Source: Bacteroidetes bacterium UBA7692 (GTDB taxonomy: Bacteria > Bacteroidota > Bacteroidia > Chitinophagales > LD1). Taken from it: DNA of 8,232 nt. The position numbers and the translations under genes are program-made. The notes beneath the pieces are model-generated. The model had not been told where the DNA came from. It did no database searches and worked only from the letters and a program-made list of their open reading frames with translations. The stretch lies in the NCBI GenBank assembly GCA_002482725.1, contig DLGO01000125.1, positions 12,803-21,034 on the forward strand, read 5' to 3'. Below are positions 1 through 5,977 of this stretch, piece after piece; within the stretch, counting starts at the first letter, position 1, and each line of letters opens with the position of its first letter.

Positions 1-1
1 G

Positions 2-973
2 TGTAAGTACATCTGTAGATTGCTGTGGCATTCTGTGGCGGTGTACTTCCCAATATTGCTTCAGCTTCGATAAAAACAGCTTTTTCTCATTCGTATCGAA
101 ATGCTGCCAGAGCGAAACTGTGTATGGTCTTAATGCATCAATTATCTTGGACCAGTGGATGCCATCTTTTGCTTGCTTGCGTATCTCTTCTCTCAGGTAT
201 AGGAATAGCTCTTTTACTGATTCCGTTCCACTGATAGACAATGGTTGTGCATTAGGAGAAGCGATATGTGTATGGGGTAAATAGGCATGGCGGGAAATGC
301 AATATACCTTACCAGACTGCCTGCTCTTGTATATGCTGGCGGCAATGTCTACCATTGTTAATCCCGAACCAATAAGCAGCACATCTTCACCTTCTTGCAA
401 TACATCCAGAATATTGCGCTTCCATGGGTTTGATATATAGCAGGGGATTTCTTTTAAGGAGGAATTGACATCAGCAGGTTGTTCATTGCCCGTAGCCAAT
501 ATGATGCTATCCGCCTCACGGATATTGCCGTCTGCATCTATTACAGAATATCGATTTGCCAGTGGTTCAAATCCAATATCTTTTACTCCCTTTCTGATAA
601 TTGTGATGGAAACATCGGTGTGCTTTGTTGATTCTGCCAAGTTAAAATGGTGTGAGAGGTAATCTCCAAACCACCTGCGCGAGACAAAGGAGTCTTTGCT
701 TATAGAGCTATCCCTGTGCTGTACGACCCAATTATAAAAGTCATCCGGCTCATCGGGAAATATGCTCATTCTGCCCGCAGGTACATTCAATGGCTCATAA
801 GGCAATTTGCTTGAATATGCGGCACCCCGAAAAATCTTCTCTTCGTCTGCTTCATATAAAAAGATGTTGGCTTTAAAGTGAAGCTTCTTTAAGAGCTGTA
901 TAGCCAGGTTTGTACCACTTGCTCCTCCACCTACTATGGCTATATTATTTGCACTTTGATTACCTGCGCTCAT
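2..973 (-). CDS. FAD/NAD(P)-binding protein, COG4529/YdhS-like (partial, C-terminus beyond left edge)
   Basis: Reading the minus strand from ATG at 973 gives 324 uninterrupted codons that run off the window. An in-frame TAA lies four codons upstream, so this ATG is the first possible start; there is no Shine-Dalgarno sequence. Residues 11-20 form a Rossmann dinucleotide fold (IAIVGGGASG). Residues 63-70 (NVPAGRMS, followed by FPDEP) match the family block after the first fold. A second Rossmann segment lies at about 199-210 (GSGLTMVD at 202-209). ISRHAYLPHTH, WSKIIDALRP and the HRHRM at 311-315 are typical of the 'FAD-NAD(P)-binding' group (NAD_binding_9, COG4529). The family is cytoplasmic and probably a flavin-dependent oxidoreductase, but its substrate is unknown. 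No signal peptide is seen. The family assignment is firm; the reaction is not known. Confidence 0.9.
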   Translation of the reverse strand, partial: MSAGNQSANNIAIVGGGASGTNLAIQLLKKLHFKANIFLYEADEEKIFRGAAYSSKLPYEPLNVPAGRMSIFPDEPDDFYNWVVQHRDSSISKDSFVSRRWFGDYLSHHFNLAESTKHTDVSITIIRKGVKDIGFEPLANRYSVIDADGNIREADSIILATGNEQPADVNSSLKEIPCYISNPWKRNILDVLQEGEDVLLIGSGLTMVDIAASIYKSRQSGKVYCISRHAYLPHTHIASPNAQPLSISGTESVKELFLYLREEIRKQAKDGIHWSKIIDALRPYTVSLWQHFDTNEKKLFLSKLKQYWEVHRHRMPQQSTDVLT

Positions 974-1003
974 GAGTTTAAATTAGTGATTCAAATGAAA
1001 TCA

Positions 1004-1018
1004 GATTATCGGATAATC
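1004..1018. repeat. 15-bp perfect palindrome, possible operator
   Basis: GATTATC-G-GATAATC has two perfect 7-bp arms around one base. It lies in the divergent gap, 31 bp upstream of the oxidoreductase start and 124 bp upstream of the lipoprotein start. Its size and symmetry suit a dimeric regulator, but I do not recognise the site and this role is inferred. Confidence 0.4.
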
Positions 1019-1020
1019 AG

Positions 1021-1034
1021 GCTAAATTTTTAGC
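1021..1034. repeat. Short inverted repeat next to the 1004-1018 palindrome
   Basis: GCTAAA-TT-TTTAGC has 6-bp arms around two bases and begins three bases after the preceding palindrome. It is too tight to fold as an ordinary terminator hairpin. It may be part of a regulatory region or chance in AT-rich DNA. A third small inverted repeat (GGGG, eight bases, CCCC) follows at 1060-1075. Confidence 0.25.
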
Positions 1035-1141
1035 ACAACTATAAATTCTGCTGCTTTTTGGGGTTAAGTTGCCCCATCAGCATGTTGGCACACTTTTTCC
1101 TAAAGCTAGTTGTCTGTATTCCCATACTAAAGTATAACATC

Positions 1142-1327
1142 ATGAAAGCATTAACTATCCTAGGATTTGCCCTAATCCTTTTTTCTACCAGCAGTTGCAA
1201 CAAGTGCCTGAAATGCACCAGTGAAGGTCAACTTATTGAGAAATGTAAAGGTGAGGACTTTTACGATGATGCCGACAAGCTTAGGAAGTTTACAGATGAA
1301 AACGGCAGGATATATAGCTGTAACTAA
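1142..1327 (+). CDS. Small cysteine-rich lipoprotein, function unknown
   Basis: This encodes 61 residues. The start is taken as ATG at 1142 because it places a lipoprotein signal at the N-terminus: Lys2, a hydrophobic stretch at about 3-14 and TSSC at 16-19. Cys19 is the likely lipidated residue. The lipobox lacks the usual Leu at -3 but is acceptable for this phylum. The mature part is only 43 residues, with four further cysteines (22, 25, 35, 60): CNKCLKC at its start and one Cys next to the end (SCN). Two disulfides, or a small metal site, would fit. Such short Cys-patterned lipoproteins occur in Bacteroidota, but I cannot name a family. It converges on the sphingomyelinase-like gene with 8 bp between stop codons. 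A longer reading from TTG at 1058 would bury the signal peptide and is not favoured. Confidence 0.7.
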   Translation: MKALTILGFALILFSTSSCNKCLKCTSEGQLIEKCKGEDFYDDADKLRKFTDENGRIYSCN

Positions 1328-1335
1328 TTCAGGCC

Positions 1336-2202
1336 TTACTTTCTGAAGATAAAATCGGTTTCTATACCAAAGTGATCGCTAAGGTCTGAATAGGCTTTAT
1401 TCTTTTTTGTCCATGCCTTCCGGATCGCTACTATTCTTTTCTTCCCAACTGTTACATCACTATTGTTTGGGCGGTAGAGCACATAATCCAGAACCTGGCA
1501 AATGTCGGTTTGATCATGTGCCAGTTGATTTATTTTACCATCCCATGTATATTCCAACTCGCATACTGTGGGCGGGTCTACTGCTCCTAAAATGCTTACC
1601 ATTTTATCATAGTGATGGGATAGTTTCTTTTCGGTATTAAGATCGCCCAAAATTATCTGCGGCACCTTGTCTTCCTTGTATTTGTCAAGCATTAAGGCAA
1701 TCTGTTCGTAGTTCTTAAATCTCTTTTTTTGGTATTTCATAGCGTCCTGTGCTTGTGCATGTGTTGCGGCCAGATGGAATTTGTGACCATTGAAGTTTCC
1801 CTGAATCAGCATAACCCCTTTTTTTGTAAACATATCCGCATGGCCCAAATCCTTATAGCGTATGCTGGTTACAGAGTCGATAGGGAAACGGCTTACTATC
1901 CAAACACCACTATTGCCTAGTACCTGATTCTTCTTATCAAAAGCAGGGCCGATTTGGAAAGGGAATTGTTTTTTTAGTTTTTCACTCAATACTGTCCTTG
2001 CTTTTCTGTGAAATGCCTCCTCGAAAATAATAATATCATACTCAGAATTGAGCAGTGTATCTGCTATTAAGTTGGCCCTGGTAATTCTGGATGGGTCAGA
2101 TACCATCTTGGGTAGCATGAAGATATTCCATGTAAGCAGGTGCAAGGTATCTTGTGAAAAACTGAACAGAGGTAGAATTACCAATAACTTTAAAAGGCGC
2201 AT
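1336..2202 (-). CDS. Secreted sphingomyelinase C-like phosphodiesterase (endonuclease/exonuclease/phosphatase fold)
   Basis: This 288-residue protein starts at ATG 2202 with a short signal peptide (about 1-16, cleavage likely near SFS/Q). The rest matches bacterial neutral sphingomyelinase in motif order: TWN at 25-26 (Asn26) followed by IFMLP; EE at 61-62 (Mg2+-binding Glu); KGV at 128-130; ATH at 146-148 (His148); GDLN at 186-189 (Asp187 and Asn189); TWDGKINQLA at about 219-228, resembling the TWDPxTNSIA block of Bacillus and Staphylococcus enzymes; LDY at 238-240; and SDHF at 275-278 with catalytic His277. Known relatives hydrolyse sphingomyelin to ceramide and phosphocholine outside the cell. 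Here the natural substrate could instead be the bacterium's own phosphosphingolipids; this is inferred. The gene is divergent from queG (52 bp) and convergent with the lipoprotein gene. All catalytic residues of the fold are present. Confidence 0.85.
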   Translation of the reverse strand: MRLLKLLVILPLFSFSQDTLHLLTWNIFMLPKMVSDPSRITRANLIADTLLNSEYDIIIFEEAFHRKARTVLSEKLKKQFPFQIGPAFDKKNQVLGNSGVWIVSRFPIDSVTSIRYKDLGHADMFTKKGVMLIQGNFNGHKFHLAATHAQAQDAMKYQKKRFKNYEQIALMLDKYKEDKVPQIILGDLNTEKKLSHHYDKMVSILGAVDPPTVCELEYTWDGKINQLAHDQTDICQVLDYVLYRPNNSDVTVGKKRIVAIRKAWTKKNKAYSDLSDHFGIETDFIFRK

Positions 2203-2254
2203 TTAGTAAAAAAGTAAAAGGAGCGGAAATAATTACAGAAATTTGTAACCGGGT

Positions 2255-3181
2255 ATGAAAATAGAGGAATTGTCGATAGCAATCAAAAATGAAGCAAAAA
2301 GAATTGGCTTCGATGACTGTGGCTTTGCAAAAGCTACGGAGCTGACCGATGAAGCCCGGTATCTGGAGCAATGGCTGAACCAGCATAAGCATGGGGAAAT
2401 GGGCTATATGGGCAACCATTTTGAAAAGAGGATAGACCCGCGCAAATTAGTAGATGGCGCTAAGTCAGTCATTTCACTTACCTACAATTACTATTCGGAG
2501 CAAAAGCAACTGGACCCTAATGCGCCAAAACTGGCTATGTATGCTTATGGTAAAGATTATCATATAGTGGTAAGGGAGAAGTTGGCGCAGCTATACCAAT
2601 TTATACAAAATCTGGTAGGAGATATTTCGGGAAGGGTATTTGTAGACTCTGCCCCGGTGCTGGAGAAAGCATGGGCCCAAAAGAGCGGTGTAGGCTGGGT
2701 AGGTAAAAATACTAACTTGCTTACAAAAGGAGTTGGCTCTTTCTATTTCCTGGCAGAGATAATCTGTGATGTAGAGTTGGTATATGACGGGCCTGTAAAG
2801 GATTACTGTGGTAACTGTACAAAATGTATAGATGCCTGCCCCACACAGGCTATATATGAACCCTATAAGCTGGATGCCTCTAAGTGTATTTCCTACTTCA
2901 CTATAGAGTTGAAGTCTGAACTACTACCCGCAGAGGTAAATGGCAAGTTTGGCAACTGGATGTATGGTTGTGATATATGCCAGCAGGTTTGCCCTATCAA
3001 TGCCCGTGCAAAGCAAAATTCGGAACCGCTCTTCCAGCCATCGGAAGCGTTGATGTCAATGGATAAAAAAAATTGGGAAGAAATAACTGAAGAGGTCTTT
3101 AATCAATTGTTTAAAGACTCGGCAATAAAACGTACCAAATACAAAGGTCTTTCAAGAAATATTTCATTCCTGAAAGGGTAG
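2255..3181 (+). CDS. queG: Epoxyqueuosine reductase QueG
   Basis: This cytoplasmic enzyme of 308 residues catalyses the last step of queuosine synthesis, reducing epoxyqueuosine to queuosine in tRNA with cobalamin and two [4Fe-4S] clusters. Asp131 in [13 protein letters not shown] matches the family's catalytic Asp. [12 protein letters not shown] at 145-156 is a family signature. The clusters are formed by [12 protein letters not shown] (Cys185, 188, 191, 195), a middle cysteine in KCIS (Cys211), and CDICQQVCP (Cys239, 242, 246), which gives all eight ligands. The C-terminal [14 protein letters not shown] block is conserved. It is shorter than the roughly 380-residue E. coli protein, which has an extra C-terminal part, but ends normally for short-form QueG. 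It is divergent from the sphingomyelinase-like gene and ends 7 bp from the HAD gene's stop. No other queuosine gene is nearby. The host needs B12 for this enzyme. Confidence 0.96.
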   Translation: MKIEELSIAIKNEAKRIGFDDCGFAKATELTDEARYLEQWLNQHKHGEMGYMGNHFEKRIDPRKLVDGAKSVISLTYNYYSEQKQLDPNAPKLAMYAYGKDYHIVVREKLAQLYQFIQNLVGDISGRVFVDSAPVLEKAWAQKSGVGWVGKNTNLLTKGVGSFYFLAEIICDVELVYDGPVKDYCGNCTKCIDACPTQAIYEPYKLDASKCISYFTIELKSELLPAEVNGKFGNWMYGCDICQQVCPINARAKQNSEPLFQPSEALMSMDKKNWEEITEEVFNQLFKDSAIKRTKYKGLSRNISFLKG

Positions 3182-3188
3182 GGGGAGT

Positions 3189-3878
3189 CTAGTTTTCGCT
3201 AACGATAGATACAACATCATAGATGTCATCTACCAGGTGTGTATGTTTGGCTTTAAGCAACTGCTCGCGTGTTTGTGCACCGGTGGTTACACCCACTACA
3301 AATTTACAACCAGCACTATTGCCTTCCTCTAGGTCACTAACTGTATCGCCTACTTTAGCCACCTCTTTAGGGTCGGTTATGCCTGCCAGTTCCATTGCTT
3401 TCAATATCATGTCGGCGTGAGGCCTGCCGTTTTTTACTTCATCGCTGGTTACGCTGAAGTCGATAACGGATTGCACATCCCAACCAAGGCGGTCGATAAT
3501 AGCATCTGCTATGTCGCGCGAAAAGCCAGTATCAAGGGCTACTTTAATCTCTTTATTTTTCAATGCAAGCATAGTACGCACTGCATTTCTTTTCCCTTTC
3601 ACAGAGCTATCTGTCTGATAAAATTCTATCATAGATTCGATAAAATCACTGTGGATGGTTTTTATCAACTCTTCCAGATTATCCGGGGTTTCTTCAAAAA
3701 GATCTTCCAGTAATTCCCTGATTGCAACCGGCTTAGGAATACCCATTTTCATGTTGGCATGCTTGGTAGCAATGAACAATTCCTGTTTTTCAAAAGCCTT
3801 TACAAGTGCAGTTGCTACGAAGTCTTTATCTTCTACCGTAGTTCCCGCCATGTCAAATACAACTAGTTTTATTGCCAT
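3189..3878 (-). CDS. HAD-superfamily hydrolase, phosphonatase-like (PhnX-related)
   Basis: This cytoplasmic protein of 229 residues begins with the HAD nucleophile motif FDMAGTT (Asp9). At the +2 position, where most HAD phosphatases have Asp, it has Ala11, as in phosphonoacetaldehyde hydrolase (DxAGT). MGIPKPVAIREL places Lys49 forty residues after Asp9, matching the spacing of the Schiff-base Lys53 to Asp12 in Bacillus cereus PhnX. DTGFSR at 116-121 corresponds to TTGYTR, NGRPHADM to the GRP block, and KVGDTVSDLEEG at 175-186 (Asp178, Asp182) to the metal site KVGDTVSD. It fits the 'phosphonatase-like hydrolase' group (TIGR03351 type). Hydrolysis of phosphonoacetaldehyde or a related C-P compound is plausible but unproven, and no PhnW transaminase or phosphonate transporter gene is in view. 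A promoter-like element precedes it at 3899-3929. The thioredoxin gene lies 110 bp upstream on the same strand. Confidence 0.87.
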   Translation of the reverse strand: MAIKLVVFDMAGTTVEDKDFVATALVKAFEKQELFIATKHANMKMGIPKPVAIRELLEDLFEETPDNLEELIKTIHSDFIESMIEFYQTDSSVKGKRNAVRTMLALKNKEIKVALDTGFSRDIADAIIDRLGWDVQSVIDFSVTSDEVKNGRPHADMILKAMELAGITDPKEVAKVGDTVSDLEEGNSAGCKFVVGVTTGAQTREQLLKAKHTHLVDDIYDVVSIVSEN

Positions 3879-3898
3879 AATATCTTTTTATCAGGTTG

Positions 3899-3929
3899 CA
3901 AGTTTATTGTGTTTATATAATGTATCAAA
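3899..3929 (-). promoter_or_regulatory. Candidate Bacteroidota-type promoter for the HAD hydrolase gene
   Basis: On the minus strand TTTG (3929-3926) is followed by exactly 19 bases and then TAAACTTG (3906-3899). This is one mismatch from the TTTG-N19-TAnnTTTG consensus of the primary sigma factor in this phylum. Transcription would start near 3892, leaving a leader of about 14 nt before the ATG at 3878. It suggests that the HAD gene is transcribed separately from thioredoxin. It was judged by eye only. Confidence 0.5.
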
Positions 3930-3972
3930 GCGTTTGCCTTAATACTTATCAATTTTTTAATAAACAATAATT

Positions 3973-4005
3973 TTGAAGGTGTTGACATTTAGTTCAAGCC
4001 TTCAA
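3973..4005 (-). terminator. Weak hairpin at the end of the thioredoxin gene
   Basis: On the minus strand TTGAAGG (4005-3999) and CCTTCAA (3979-3973) can pair as a 7-bp stem around a 19-nt loop that contains the thioredoxin stop codon. The sequence after it is AT-rich, but it has no clean T run. It is the only hairpin between thioredoxin and the HAD gene and could be an inefficient terminator or an mRNA 3'-end stabiliser. Confidence 0.25.
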
Positions 4006-4306
4006 GCATTGCCACTACGTTTTCTTCTTTAGAGGTAGATTCGCCCTTAACCAATACTCCATCTTTGAATGTAGCAAAGAAAGGCAGGTTGTCGACGCCC
4101 GCTTGTTTTCTGGCTTCGGGGTTTTGTTCGGCGTTTACTTCTATAAAGTTTACCCCTTCAAAACGCTCATCATTGCTTAATCTTTTGAACTTAGGAGCAA
4201 ACAACTTGCAAGAGCCACACCAGTCGGCATAATATTTTACTATTGTCTTACTGTTAGATGTTATATTTTGTGAGAAGTCATTGTCTGTTACTGCATTAAC
4301 TGCCAT
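3989..4306 (-). CDS. Thioredoxin-family protein with WCGSC active site
   Basis: This is a single thioredoxin domain of 105 residues, close to the usual length of a free thioredoxin. The redox motif is WCGSC (Trp29, Cys30, Cys33) within VKYYADWCGSCK. The cis-proline lies in NLPFF (Pro75), and the GVLVKG strand-turn follows. The Ser replacing the Pro of classical WCGPC is common in Bacteroidota and should shift redox potential modestly. There is no signal peptide, so it is a cytoplasmic dithiol-disulfide oxidoreductase; whether it is the main thioredoxin cannot be told. The start is set at ATG 4306 because the domain begins directly there; an in-frame start 17 codons upstream would add an unconserved tail and reach almost to the divergent transpeptidase gene. 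Confidence 0.92.
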   Translation of the reverse strand: MAVNAVTDNDFSQNITSNSKTIVKYYADWCGSCKLFAPKFKRLSNDERFEGVNFIEVNAEQNPEARKQAGVDNLPFFATFKDGVLVKGESTSKEENVVAMLEGLN

Positions 4307-4346
4307 GGGTATGTATTTAATATTGAAATATGATGTTGATTTGTAA

Positions 4347-4370
4347 ATGCAAACCAAATTGAAAGCGTGA
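4347..4370 (+). other. Seven-codon leader ORF overlapping the GTG start of the transpeptidase
   Basis: ATG at 4347 opens a mini-ORF, MQTKLKA, whose TGA stop (4368-4370) overlaps the GTG start (4367-4369) of the next gene as GTGA. This is the arrangement seen in translationally coupled genes. It could allow ribosomes that terminate here to restart on the weak GTG. It could also be chance, or a one-base sequence error that hides an ATG start for the main gene. Confidence 0.25.
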
Positions 4371-4383
4371 ATATAAAACTCAA
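4355..4383 (-). promoter_or_regulatory. Candidate promoter for thioredoxin, overlapping the divergent gene's start
   Basis: On the minus strand TTG (4383-4381), 18 bases, then TCAATTTG (4362-4355) resembles TTTG-N19-TAnnTTTG with one mismatch in the -7 box and slightly short spacing. It predicts a leader of about 40 nt before the thioredoxin ATG at 4306. It lies across the GTG start of the divergent transpeptidase gene. Confidence 0.3.
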
Positions 4384-5977
4384 TAATCGAAAAGGCATTA
4401 TCGCCTTGGTTACTTTTTTGTTAGTAATTGTTGTAATACTCATTTTGGTTTTTGTAAAACCTTTCGGTTCCAATACAAGAGATAGGGTCATAGCGCTCCT
4501 GAAAGGGAAACCCGGTAGGTTACAGGTAAAAGAAGGGGAGTTGCAGAAATTGAAAAATGCAGACTTGGCTGCAAAGTACTTTGAAGAACATGCAGGTGAG
4601 GAAGCGGTAAAAAAGAAAGACAGGAAAATGTTGCTGCAAATGTTGCAGTATGCGGATAGCCTTGGCTTGAATGCGACTGATTATCACCAGAAATACCTGA
4701 TTGATTACAATAAGAATAATAGCATAGCTAATTCTAACTACGAATCGTATGAGATAGAGAATGAGGTGGTTTTTGCAGATGCGGCCTTATCATTTCTGTT
4801 TGATGTAGTTTATGGAAGAGATATACAGCAAATAGAGTTTAACGGAGTAGATATGGAAATAGACTCGGCCAGGGTGTCGGGTGCATTGAAAAAGCTTTTG
4901 GATAAAAGAGACTGGCACGAGGTACTGGACGAACTGGAACCTAAAATCGCTGAGTATCAATTTCTGAAAGACCATCTTAATAAAATGAGGCATTTTGTCG
5001 AGGCGCATCCATCGATAGATTCTTCTGTAGCATCTTTGGTAGATAGGAATGCCACAGTTACAAAGCTTCAGGCACTTGGAGCGATAGATGAAAATGTAAA
5101 AGCAGATTCCGTTACTATCGGAAGCTTTATTTCAGGAATCAAAAAGTTTCAATTGATGATGAGCGTGGATACAACGGGGGTGTTGGATAAAAATGGCTAT
5201 GCCCTGTTGAATTTCCCTTTGGCTCATCGTATAGAGCAGGTAAAAACATCTTTAAACTACTGGAGATGGACGAACAGGCTAAAGGAGAAGGAATTTATTT
5301 TTGTAAATCTTCCTGCGACTACGCTGCGCATAGTAAATCGGGATAGCGAGTCTGATGTTCAAATGAGGGTAATAGTTGGTAAACCCGGTACAAGGACACC
5401 GTCCTTTACCTCATATATTTCTAAAGTGATAACCTATCCATACTGGACGGTGCCTTACAGTATTGCTACGAAGGAGATTTTGCCTAAATTAAGAAAGAGT
5501 ATTGCCTACCTTGAAGAGCAGAACATGCAGGTGCTTGATAAAAAGGGTAAAGTAGTAGACCCCAGGTCAGTGAACTGGAATGCTGTTCAGCCGAGGAACT
5601 TCCCATATACATTAAGACAAAGCACAGGGTGTGATAATGCATTGGGCGTAATGAAGTTTGACCTGAATAATCCTTATAGTATTTACCTGCATGATACTAA
5701 TAGAAGGGATCTGTTTGGTAATAAGAGCAGGTTTATGAGCCACGGCTGTGTGCGGGTGGAAGAGCCATTTACCTTGGCGCAGTATGTTTTAGGAGCCACG
5801 GTTGATACAAATTACCTGAACCAATGCCTGAAAACAGAAAAGCCAAAAGAATTTAAGCTGGAAAAGCATTTCCCGGTATTGATGCTGTACTTGACAGCAG
5901 ATGTAACAAGCAGTGGGACTCTACGCTTTTACAAAGATATATATGGCTATGAGAAAGAATTGGCTAAGGCTTCTTAG
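4367..5977 (+). CDS. Membrane-anchored L,D-transpeptidase, YcbB/LdtD-like
   Basis: This 536-residue envelope enzyme makes 3-3 peptidoglycan cross-links or related links. A positive N-terminus and one hydrophobic segment (about 11-30) form a signal anchor that puts the rest in the periplasm. Residues about 60-230 fit the helical scaffold domain of this class. About 248-290 is a peptidoglycan-binding-like segment (GIKKFQ, then LNFPLAHRIEQV), followed by YWRW. The YkuD catalytic domain spans about 308-475: VGKPGTRTPSF, YPYWTVPYSIA, NALGVMKF, IYLHDT with His442, and SHGCVRV with His459 and nucleophile Cys461. The start is GTG because a stop lies nine codons upstream, no in-frame ATG occurs before the TM segment, and the next Met is residue 88. 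The gene is divergent from thioredoxin (60 bp), and its TAG interlocks with the stop of the following convergent transpeptidase. Confidence 0.93.
   Translation: MNIKLNNRKGIIALVTFLLVIVVILILVFVKPFGSNTRDRVIALLKGKPGRLQVKEGELQKLKNADLAAKYFEEHAGEEAVKKKDRKMLLQMLQYADSLGLNATDYHQKYLIDYNKNNSIANSNYESYEIENEVVFADAALSFLFDVVYGRDIQQIEFNGVDMEIDSARVSGALKKLLDKRDWHEVLDELEPKIAEYQFLKDHLNKMRHFVEAHPSIDSSVASLVDRNATVTKLQALGAIDENVKADSVTIGSFISGIKKFQLMMSVDTTGVLDKNGYALLNFPLAHRIEQVKTSLNYWRWTNRLKEKEFIFVNLPATTLRIVNRDSESDVQMRVIVGKPGTRTPSFTSYISKVITYPYWTVPYSIATKEILPKLRKSIAYLEEQNMQVLDKKGKVVDPRSVNWNAVQPRNFPYTLRQSTGCDNALGVMKFDLNNPYSIYLHDTNRRDLFGNKSRFMSHGCVRVEEPFTLAQYVLGATVDTNYLNQCLKTEKPKEFKLEKHFPVLMLYLTADVTSSGTLRFYKDIYGYEKELAKAS

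Noticed and set aside
25..662. Two plus-strand open frames (25-234 and 465-662) over the left part of the window
   Set aside because: They lie opposite the COG4529-type gene, whose minus-strand reading has clear family motifs throughout. Their products have no recognisable domain.
1060..1075. GGGG/CCCC hairpin as a terminator
   Set aside because: No T run follows it on either strand, and neither flanking gene ends there.
1058..1141. N-terminal extension of the small lipoprotein from a TTG codon
   Set aside because: It would place 28 extra residues before a good lipoprotein signal peptide, and an ATG sits exactly at the signal start.
2238..2245. GAAATTTG as a -7 promoter box for queG
   Set aside because: It lies only nine bases before the ATG, mismatches the TA of TAnnTTTG, and has no TTG-type box at the proper distance.
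2096..2419. Minus-strand open frame across the sphingomyelinase/queG divergent gap
   Set aside because: It overlaps the starts of two well-supported genes in other frames and its product has no domain.
3223..3942. Three plus-strand open frames over the HAD gene
   Set aside because: They are antisense shadows of a gene with complete HAD motifs.
4336..4343. TTGATTTG as the transpeptidase -7 box
   Set aside because: It is one mismatch from TAnnTTTG, but no TTG/TTTG box lies 17-21 bases upstream, and transcription would start inside the mini-ORF.
4307..4357. Seventeen-codon upstream extension of thioredoxin
   Set aside because: The thioredoxin fold starts right after the Met at 4306. The extension is unconserved in character and would leave only nine bases to the divergent gene.
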